Part shown: positions 25,040 through 31,875 of the stretch, piece by piece | Layout: every line of letters starts with the position of its first letter | Position numbering within the stretch: position 1 is the first letter of the stretch | DNA from: an uncultured Bacilli bacterium | GTDB taxonomy: Bacteria > Bacillota_I > Bacilli_A > ML615J-28 > CAG-313 | Direction: 5' to 3' | DNA: 64,000 nt | Assembly (NCBI GenBank): GCA_949879765.1 | Contig: CATLBQ010000006.1 | Span: 1-64,000 of the forward strand | Notes under the pieces: model-generated | The model's input: the letters and a program-made list of their open reading frames with translations, nothing else | Databases searched by the model: none | Told to the model about the DNA's origin: nothing | Program-made: the position numbers and the translations under genes

Positions 25040-25057
25040 CTTACTTAAGGAGGGTAT

Positions 25058-25606
25058 ATGAAATTACCAGTTCTTTGTACAAAAAGACTTATCGTCCGAC
25101 CTTTATCGGTATTAGATGCTGATGATATGTATGAATATGCAAAAACATCAATGGTTGGACCTATGGCGGGTTGGCCACCACATAGTTCTATTGCAGATAC
25201 AATTTCAGTAATCAAAACCATGACTGCACCTTATGGATTAGGCGTTTGGGCTATTGTGTTAAAGGAAACGGGGAAGATGATTGGTACGATTGAATTGTAC
25301 AATCATATTGTTCATTTCAAGGCAGAATTGGGATATTCTCTTAATCCGTCTTATTGGGGACATGGTTATGCCACAGAGGCCGCAAAAGAAGTGATTGCCT
25401 TTGGCTTTGAATATTTAGAACTCAAACGAATAGAAGTCGGTACCTTTATTGATAATTATCAATCACAACGTGTATGTGAGAAGTTGGGATTTATCAAAGA
25501 GGGAATTGCTAGAAGTGGTTATGTACGATACGATGGAAAAGTCTTTGATAAAATGATGTTTGGTATGACCGATAAGGAATATCGTGAAATGTATAAATCA
25601 AAATAA
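25058..25606 (+). CDS. GNAT acetyltransferase, RimJ/RimL-like
   Basis: The 182-residue protein has the family start CTKRLIVRPLSVLDADDMYE, acetyl-CoA loop residues in SYWGHGYATEA (near residue 104), and EYLELKRIEVGTFIDN with NYQSQRVCEKLGF. Such enzymes acetylate protein N-termini or small amines; the target is unknown. A strong AAGGAGG site precedes ATG 25058. It lies between spoVS and miaB, where Bacillus has tdh and kbl. Confidence 0.92.
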   Translation: MKLPVLCTKRLIVRPLSVLDADDMYEYAKTSMVGPMAGWPPHSSIADTISVIKTMTAPYGLGVWAIVLKETGKMIGTIELYNHIVHFKAELGYSLNPSYWGHGYATEAAKEVIAFGFEYLELKRIEVGTFIDNYQSQRVCEKLGFIKEGIARSGYVRYDGKVFDKMMFGMTDKEYREMYKSK

Positions 25607-25625
25607 GTAAGAAAGAATAGGGATT

Positions 25626-27080
25626 ATGAAAGAAACAAATTACACAAAAATAGTTGAACCATCTTTGAAAGAAGCTAGAAAAAGAAGAAATCAAGAAATC
25701 CATTTGAATATATTTGACCTTAACCCAAAGTATTATAACCTTGGTGTAGGAAAAACTTATATGTTAAAGACCTATGGTTGTCAAGGCAATCTTGCGGATA
25801 GCGAAAAAATTGCGGGAATTTTAGAGATGCTTGGTTTTGAAAAAGCAGTTGATGAAGCTACGGCTGATTTTGTTTTATTCAATACCTGTGCTATTCGTGA
25901 AAATGCCGAAGAAAGGGTATTTGGAGAACTTGGACGTCTTCAAAAGTTCAAAAAAAGAAACCCGACGATGATGATAGGGGTTTGTGGATGTATGCCCCAA
26001 GAAGAAAAGACAATTTTAACGATTAAAACTCGATACCCACAAGTAAATATTGCCTTTGGTACGCATAATATTGCCAATTTACCAGAGTACATTTATGATG
26101 CTATGCATGAAGAGAAAAAAGTCATAGAGGTGTTATCTGTAGAAGGTGATATTTATGAAAATGTGCCTACAGTAAGAGATCATCCGAAAAAAGCTTGGGT
26201 AAATATTATGTATGGCTGTGATGAATTTTGCACATACTGTATTGTGCCATACACAAGAGGAAAAGAACGTTCAAGAGAGCCAGAAGCGATTATTCAAGAA
26301 GTAGAACAACTCGCTGAGTCAGGATATATAGAAGTGACTTTGCTTGGACAAAATGTCAATGCATATGGGAATGATTTTAAAGATAGAAGGTATACTTTTG
26401 CGGATCTGCTAAGGGATCTTCATCAAACATCTATCAAACGTATCCGGTATACAACATCTCATCCCCGAGATTTAGATGATGCTACTATCTCAGCTATGGC
26501 ATTAGGGGGGAACATCATGCCTCATCTTCATTTGCCTGTTCAATCAGGAAATAATGAAGTATTAAAGAGAATGAATCGAAAATATACCAAAGAAGATTAT
26601 CTAGAAAAGATTAAGAAATTAAAACAAGCTGTTCCTCAGATTAGTATAACAACAGATATTATTGTTGCTTTTCCAGGTGAAACAGAAGAACAATTTCAAG
26701 ATACCTTAGAATTGGTTAGAGAAGTTGAATATAGTGGGGCATTTACCTTCATTTATTCTCCAAGGGAAGGAACACCTGCTGCGACATATCCTAATCCATT
26801 GACAGAGGCGGAAAAACATCATCGATTAGATACACTCAATCAGGTTATCAATACCTATGCATTACAAGCACATGAACAATTTATTGATCAAGAAGTGGAA
26901 GTACTCGTCGAAGGACCTAGTAAAAATAATCCCGATATGTTAACAGGATATACACCACAAAATATGTTGGTGAATTTCTCTTGTAATCCAACAACATCAA
27001 TCCAAGTTGGTGATTTGGTTAGCGTAAAAATTAAAAAAGCATTCTCATGGCATTTGTTAGGAGAATTTATAGAAAAATAA
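25626..27080 (+). CDS. miaB: tRNA-2-methylthio-N6-dimethylallyladenosine synthase
   Basis: MiaB is a radical SAM methylthiotransferase that converts i6A37 to ms2i6A37 in tRNAs. The 484-residue protein has the N-terminal MTTase domain with three cluster cysteines (TYGCQGN, NTCAIRENAEERV, GVCGCMPQEE), the radical SAM motif CDEFCTYCIVP (near residue 200) and a C-terminal TRAM domain. The extra ~60-residue N-terminal region is usual for Bacillota. Its position after spoVS and before cotE matches Bacillus. Start ATG 25626 has only a weak AATAGG site. Confidence 0.97.
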   Translation: MKETNYTKIVEPSLKEARKRRNQEIHLNIFDLNPKYYNLGVGKTYMLKTYGCQGNLADSEKIAGILEMLGFEKAVDEATADFVLFNTCAIRENAEERVFGELGRLQKFKKRNPTMMIGVCGCMPQEEKTILTIKTRYPQVNIAFGTHNIANLPEYIYDAMHEEKKVIEVLSVEGDIYENVPTVRDHPKKAWVNIMYGCDEFCTYCIVPYTRGKERSREPEAIIQEVEQLAESGYIEVTLLGQNVNAYGNDFKDRRYTFADLLRDLHQTSIKRIRYTTSHPRDLDDATISAMALGGNIMPHLHLPVQSGNNEVLKRMNRKYTKEDYLEKIKKLKQAVPQISITTDIIVAFPGETEEQFQDTLELVREVEYSGAFTFIYSPREGTPAATYPNPLTEAEKHHRLDTLNQVINTYALQAHEQFIDQEVEVLVEGPSKNNPDMLTGYTPQNMLVNFSCNPTTSIQVGDLVSVKIKKAFSWHLLGEFIEK

Positions 27081-27097
27081 AAAAGTAAGAAAAAAAG

Positions 27098-27137
27098 AAA
27101 AATCCTCAATTATGATATAATGTAATTGGGGATTTTT
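27098..27137 (+). terminator. Terminator of miaB whose loop carries a promoter -10 box
   Basis: A 15-bp stem (27098-27112 with 27123-27137, one G-U) with a T run. The 10-base loop TGATATAATG holds an extended -10 (TGATATAAT, 27113-27121). A start there would serve the lipoprotein at 27161. There is no good -35. Confidence 0.75.
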
Positions 27138-27160
27138 ACGTTAAAAAGGAGATACATGGA

Positions 27161-28867
27161 ATGCAGAATTGGAAAAAAATAGTTGTTAGACTAATGATTA
27201 CTATTGTGTGTGTAGGATTTCTAACCAGTTGTGATGATAAAAATAAGGAACAAGTAACCAGTTATCAAATTCATTACCACTCTAGTGTAACGTTAACGAT
27301 AGATTTACCAAGTACATATACCAAAGACGAAGATATTCAATTACCTGAGCCAAGTATGGAAGGCTACCAATTTTTAGGGTGGTATAGTAACCCTGATTAT
27401 ACAGGAAGTGCAATCACAACGATTGATTCATCTTGGCAAAAGCATTTGGATTTGTATGCCAAATGGGAAAAAATTTATCGGATTACCTATCAATTAGATG
27501 GTGGAAATTTTTCAGAAGAAGTACCCAGTGAGTATAGTTCATTAGATTGCGTTATTCTTCCTATCCCTCAAAAACAAAGAGCCATTTTTAAAGGGTGGTA
27601 TTTTGATCTACATGATCCTCAAAGTGCAGTAGAAAGCATTGAAAAAGGAAATCAAGAAGATATAATATTGTATGCCAAATGGGAAAAGATCTATTTGGTA
27701 ACGCTTCGACCAGAAGGGGGAATAGTGAGTACATCGACCATTGAATTTACCAAAGAGGATGAACTAACTTTAGAAATACCTCAAAAGGAAAATAGTATAT
27801 TTTTAGGATGGTATGATAACTATGATTTTGAGGGAATGCCAATTGAAAAAATCGAAAGAGGTCGAGAAAGTAGTATTATCTTATATGCCAAATGGGTAGA
27901 TGTTTGTCAAATTACCTATCATTTGAATGAAGGAGTTCTATCAGGTGAATATCCAACTTATTATATTCCTGGTGAAGAAACCTTATTGCCTACTTTGACC
28001 AAACAAGGCTATCAATTTTTAGGTTGGTCAGAATATGCAGATGGAAGTGGCAATATTTATTCAAAGGTGCCCGTTAGTTATGAAGAACCTATAGAATTAT
28101 ATGCGGTATTTGAAAAAGCATTTTATAGAATTGAATATGTGATTGGTGAAAATGTTTTTACCAGTAAGCAACACTTGTTCCTTTCTTTCTTTAGTGATTT
28201 TTACGATTATATCGTCAATTATCGGCATGCCGCAAGTCAATTGGAACGCAATAATGTGCGCTCATTAGAGGATTTCTTAAGCATTGCAGGAGCATGGAGC
28301 GGCGGTGGTGCTGGTATGGGCGCAATTGGAAACTTGGCTGCTTCATTTTATTTGGGGATTGATGTGGGTGGAAAATTAGAAGACCAAACAGCCGATCAAG
28401 GGTTTATCGGATATTGTTTAGAGAAAAATCGGTATGTTGAATTTATTTATTTCTTACAAGAATTTTTCTATCACTGGCGAAAAGATGAAGGATATACAGG
28501 TGGACCTAATGATCCCAATCATACAGGAAGCGACTTTTTAGCAAGCGCTTGGGCTTCGCTAGTCGATACAGCAAAATTTTTCTACTATGAAAAAGATACG
28601 TTACCATCATATTTTATCAAAAAAGGCAATATTCCTGCCATGTATGATCGTATCCCTTATGTGTTAGGAGAAGAAAATCCAGAGTTGCCTTATCAATATG
28701 ATTGGGAAAAGGGATTAGATTTACCTACTACGCTTACGATGACAGGATATCGTTTTATGGGGTGGTATGATAATCCAAATTATACTGGCGATGCACTCGT
28801 ACATATCCCAAGTCATCTATTTTCTGATATCAAGGTTTATGCCAAATGGGAAAAAGTAGAAGAATAA
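27161..28867 (+). CDS. Lipoprotein with InlB B-repeats and an inserted unrecognised domain
   Basis: The 568-residue protein has an N-terminal signal with lipobox LTSC (Cys24), so it should be anchored outside the membrane. Four complete InlB B-repeats (Flg_new type; each ends GW...LYAKWEK or similar) cover about residues 30-320. A fifth repeat is split. Its first strand (about 321-335) is followed by a ~165-residue insertion and its second half is 505-568. The insertion carries SKQ-x-LF, GGKLE (403-407), FIGYC, HWRKDEG (438-444) and LVDT (467-470) and is homologous to the cytosolic protein at 3733-4455. The repeats usually bind surfaces; the insert's role is unknown. Confidence 0.85.
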   Translation: MQNWKKIVVRLMITIVCVGFLTSCDDKNKEQVTSYQIHYHSSVTLTIDLPSTYTKDEDIQLPEPSMEGYQFLGWYSNPDYTGSAITTIDSSWQKHLDLYAKWEKIYRITYQLDGGNFSEEVPSEYSSLDCVILPIPQKQRAIFKGWYFDLHDPQSAVESIEKGNQEDIILYAKWEKIYLVTLRPEGGIVSTSTIEFTKEDELTLEIPQKENSIFLGWYDNYDFEGMPIEKIERGRESSIILYAKWVDVCQITYHLNEGVLSGEYPTYYIPGEETLLPTLTKQGYQFLGWSEYADGSGNIYSKVPVSYEEPIELYAVFEKAFYRIEYVIGENVFTSKQHLFLSFFSDFYDYIVNYRHAASQLERNNVRSLEDFLSIAGAWSGGGAGMGAIGNLAASFYLGIDVGGKLEDQTADQGFIGYCLEKNRYVEFIYFLQEFFYHWRKDEGYTGGPNDPNHTGSDFLASAWASLVDTAKFFYYEKDTLPSYFIKKGNIPAMYDRIPYVLGEENPELPYQYDWEKGLDLPTTLTMTGYRFMGWYDNPNYTGDALVHIPSHLFSDIKVYAKWEKVEE

Positions 28868-28885
28868 TGAAATTTTAATTGAAAC

Positions 28886-28917
28886 AAGCAAGATTTGAAA
28901 AACAATCTTGCTTTTTG
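28886..28917 (+). terminator. Intrinsic terminator after the InlB-repeat lipoprotein
   Basis: A perfect 10-bp stem (28886-28895 with 28904-28913), 8-base loop, T run. Confidence 0.85.
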
Positions 28918-29042
28918 TTCATTTTTTAATCGTTGACGCATAAAATAAATAGAAAGATGTTGCACCTTTTCCTTGGTGGTTTGATATCTTTGTGTCACAT
29001 GTTGGCATTCTTTTGAATATATTACACTGAGGAGGGATATAG

Positions 29043-29555
29043 ATGAGTGAAGTTCGTGAAATCGTAACGAGAGCGGTTCTTGCTAAGGGTAGAAAGACGT
29101 TCAAAATTTGCGAAGGAATTGCATTAGATAACCCACCATATAGTGTTCTTGGATGCTGGGTCATCAACCATGAATTTGAGGCTACCCAAAATGGAAAGCA
29201 AGTCGACATTGCAGGGAACTTTGAAATCAATATTTGGTATGCATATGATAATAACACCAAAACGGAAATCGCCCGCGCTAAGACAGCTTATCAAGGCTGT
29301 ATCAAAGTAAGGGACATTGTATGTGATGCAACTACTGATCACACTGACGTAATTGTTAGAATATTGCAACAACCAACCTGTACGAACGCTTGCATAAAAG
29401 ATAATGTTATTGAAGTAGAAGTTGTCTTTGACGCATTAGCTGAAATCATTGGTGAAACCAAGATGATGGTCAACGTTTATAGTTGCAATGATAACTTTGA
29501 TACCATCGATAACTTGGAAAATGAAATCAATGAAGATTTCATTAGAGAAAATTAA
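29043..29555 (+). CDS. cotE: Outer spore coat morphogenetic protein CotE
   Basis: CotE directs assembly of the outer spore coat in Bacillus. The 170-residue protein keeps the family pattern over its length: MSEVREIVTRAVLAKGRKTF at the start, ILGCWVINH-like GCWVINHEFEA, IAGNFEINIWYAYDNNTKTE, LQQPTC and the acidic C-terminal tail. ATG 29043 follows GAGGAGG. In Bacillus it is transcribed by sigma-E and sigma-K; a sigma-K-like -10 (AATATATTA near 29017) is present but is a weak match in AT-rich DNA. It is the clearest sign of a Bacilli-type coat. Confidence 0.95.
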   Translation: MSEVREIVTRAVLAKGRKTFKICEGIALDNPPYSVLGCWVINHEFEATQNGKQVDIAGNFEINIWYAYDNNTKTEIARAKTAYQGCIKVRDIVCDATTDHTDVIVRILQQPTCTNACIKDNVIEVEVVFDALAEIIGETKMMVNVYSCNDNFDTIDNLENEINEDFIREN

Positions 29556-29580
29556 AAATCGTTGGAATCCAACGATTTTT
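29554..29580 (+). terminator. Intrinsic terminator after cotE
   Basis: A perfect 12-bp stem (29554-29565 with 29569-29580), 3-base loop. The next gene is only 18 bases further, so it is either read through or attenuated. Confidence 0.85.
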
Positions 29581-29598
29581 CTATAAATAGGAGGAATT

Positions 29599-30060
29599 AT
29601 GAATACACATATTGTGAGAGTCAATGAAAAAATTGAGCGAATTGCTTTAATCTATAATTTGACTGTGGATGAAATTATTAAAATCAATCATCACATCCAA
29701 GATTGGGATCATTTGATACCAGGAACAAAAATTAGACTTCCAGAAATACCTGAAATTGTTCAAACAGAATTAGACAATACGGAGCCTTTTATTGAGGAAT
29801 ACTATCCAAAAATTGATATCGAATCATTACAGACAAAAATCAAACAAGAATCAGTTGTTAATGCATCGCAAAGTATGGACAATGTGACTATGGATAAAAT
29901 AGAAGAAAAGGTATCCACGCTAGAAGAAACAACAGAAGCACCAAAAAAACCAAAACCTAAAGTCATCTACCCCACGTATCCTCCTTATTATATGAATGGG
30001 TATTATCCACCCTATTACCCCAATGGCTATTATCGGTCTACACGTAAAAAGAAAAAGTAA
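29599..30060 (+). CDS. LysM protein with Tyr/Pro-rich tail, probable spore coat protein
   Basis: The 153-residue protein has one N-terminal LysM domain (about residues 4-48, IVRVNEKIERIALIYNLTVD then IPGTKIRLPE), a Glu-rich linker, and a C-terminal Tyr/Pro tail (PTYPPYYMNGYYPPYYPNGY) ending in RKKKK. It has no signal peptide, as in SafA-type coat proteins that bind the spore cortex by LysM. It lies directly after cotE. Tyr-rich tails can be cross-linked in spore coats. The coat role is inferred from context and composition. Confidence 0.8.
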   Translation: MNTHIVRVNEKIERIALIYNLTVDEIIKINHHIQDWDHLIPGTKIRLPEIPEIVQTELDNTEPFIEEYYPKIDIESLQTKIKQESVVNASQSMDNVTMDKIEEKVSTLEETTEAPKKPKPKVIYPTYPPYYMNGYYPPYYPNGYYRSTRKKKK

Positions 30061-30076
30061 GAATGGATATGAAAAT

Positions 30077-30110
30077 AAAAAGACTCCTTGTAGGGCCTTT
30101 TTGTTTTTTT
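30077..30110 (+). terminator. Imperfect terminator after the LysM coat gene
   Basis: A stem of about 9-10 bp with one mismatch and one G-U (30077-30086 with 30093-30102), followed by GTTTTTTT. Confidence 0.6.
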
Positions 30111-30215
30111 AGAAAAGGATATAGGAATTCTTCGATGATGATCCAATCTAGAGCGATAAAGATAGGTTATTGCATAGAAAATAAAAGTAGGATGCTATGT
30201 GGAAAAGAAAGGTAC

Positions 30216-30244
30216 TTGAAAAATTGAAAAAAATATGGTATAAT
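30216..30244 (+). promoter_or_regulatory. Promoter of the duplicated-domain lipoprotein
   Basis: TTGAAA (30216-30221), 17 bp, TATAAT (30239-30244) with extended TGG. Confidence 0.7.
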
Positions 30245-30290
30245 GTAATCAAATGAGAAGATAAAAATATATCAAAATGGAGGATCATCA

Positions 30291-31772
30291 ATGAAAAAAA
30301 TAATGATAATGGGAGCCATTTGTACTATAATTCTTTTAATGAGTTGTGTAGGATGTAAAAAGAAAACGGAATGTGAAAAGCATGGGCACCAATATGAGGA
30401 AAAGACACCAACCACTAACGTATGTACAAGATGTGGGTACATAGAATTTGCTTCTGAATCAGAGATTCGAAAGAATTTATCATCTTTTGATATTAGTATT
30501 AATATCAATGGGATAACTTATCGTTTGATTCGCTGTAAAGAAGGATATTATTATGCTAATGGTAAAGAAAATGTTTATGGTTATTATGATGCAATCAAAA
30601 ATGAATCCTATAGTGTTGATTTACTTAAACAACAGAAGATAAAAGTAATCGGTAATTATGACTTTTCTTCACAAATAGAAGATATATTTTATGTATTGCT
30701 ATACCATTTGAGCAGTGATACAATTCAAGGATTATCTACAAGAGAAACTCAGTATTTAGATCGAGACGTCATAGAGTATTATCGTGATTCTACAGAATAT
30801 GAAGAAGTTTACCGGATAGACAATGAAACAGGAGCTTGCTTATATTTTAGTTTAGGTAATTCACTAAAAAAAGTGATTTGTAAAGTAGAAAGTATGTCTA
30901 TAGAAAATGTTGATTTAGAACCATATCAGTCTTATGAATCTTTACAATACGTGGATTTATCTACATTTATTCCCGAAAATCAAGTCATTGAAAATCTTAA
31001 AAACTATCATATTCAATTGACAATTCAAGATAAAGAATTTCAATTTATTTCAGCTACGAATGGATATTATTATGAAGGTAATCAACAAGGATACTTATAT
31101 GATAGTGTAGAGATGAAATGGTATAAAATTGATCATCATACAAAAACCAAGATGCTTTCCGAAGATACGATAGAATTAGAACAAATTGAGAATGAATTGT
31201 TTAAGACATTGACGAGTCATCTCACAAATATTCAGTTAAATTTTTATGCTAAAGATGATACTGAATATATTGGAAGGAAGGTGCATGCTTATGAACGGGT
31301 GACAGTCACAAGTCATATTACGCTAAAAGAATATTATTATGTTGATGTAGAAACTGGAGCGTGTTTGAAAAAAGAAGTCAATACCGCTAAAGCAGTTGTA
31401 ACAAAATTTGAATTGGTAGGGAATATAGATGAATTTTTAAACTATAAGACAGTTGAAAATAATCAATATAAAGAATGGCCTAAGGATCATCCTTATGTAG
31501 AAGGAATATCACCAATTGAATATGGTACTTTCTACTTTGGACAACATACTGAAGATGGACTTCAAATTGGATATAAGGATATACAGAGTAACCATTATTT
31601 GTTAATCAAAGAAAGAATTGTAGCTGCCGGATTTATACTTAATCCAGAAGAAGATACTTTTTCTGATTACAAGTATTATAGAGCAACTAATGATCAACAA
31701 ATAGAAGTTACAATAGAATATACACCAAGTACAGGTATTTTACTGTTGTTCTTTACAGAAGTGGCATCATAA
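30291..31772 (+). CDS. Lipoprotein with internal domain duplication, unknown
   Basis: The 493-residue protein has a lipoprotein signal with LMSC (Cys19) as the likely lipobox. The mature start has CEKHGHQY...CTRCG (about residues 28-48), a zinc-ribbon-like Cys/His cluster. Two similar domains follow. The first (about 60-205) and second (about 225-385) share GYYY, Y-L/I-x-R-D/K-V and the exact segment ETGACL (residues about 181 and 361). A different C-terminal region (about 400-493) follows. I do not recognise a family. It has its own promoter and terminator. Confidence 0.7.
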   Translation: MKKIMIMGAICTIILLMSCVGCKKKTECEKHGHQYEEKTPTTNVCTRCGYIEFASESEIRKNLSSFDISININGITYRLIRCKEGYYYANGKENVYGYYDAIKNESYSVDLLKQQKIKVIGNYDFSSQIEDIFYVLLYHLSSDTIQGLSTRETQYLDRDVIEYYRDSTEYEEVYRIDNETGACLYFSLGNSLKKVICKVESMSIENVDLEPYQSYESLQYVDLSTFIPENQVIENLKNYHIQLTIQDKEFQFISATNGYYYEGNQQGYLYDSVEMKWYKIDHHTKTKMLSEDTIELEQIENELFKTLTSHLTNIQLNFYAKDDTEYIGRKVHAYERVTVTSHITLKEYYYVDVETGACLKKEVNTAKAVVTKFELVGNIDEFLNYKTVENNQYKEWPKDHPYVEGISPIEYGTFYFGQHTEDGLQIGYKDIQSNHYLLIKERIVAAGFILNPEEDTFSDYKYYRATNDQQIEVTIEYTPSTGILLLFFTEVAS

Positions 31773-31775
31773 ATG

Positions 31776-31799
31776 AGGAGATAAATATCTCCTTTTTTT
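31776..31799 (+). terminator. Intrinsic terminator after the duplicated-domain lipoprotein
   Basis: A 7-8-bp stem AGGAGATA/TATCTCCT (31776-31783 with 31786-31793) followed by seven Ts. Confidence 0.75.
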
Positions 31800-31875
31800 G
31801 ATAGAAAAGGGCTTTTTTCTTTGGAATCACCAAAAGTTATGGTAAAATACAAGAAAAGACAAAGGAGGTGGGCAG

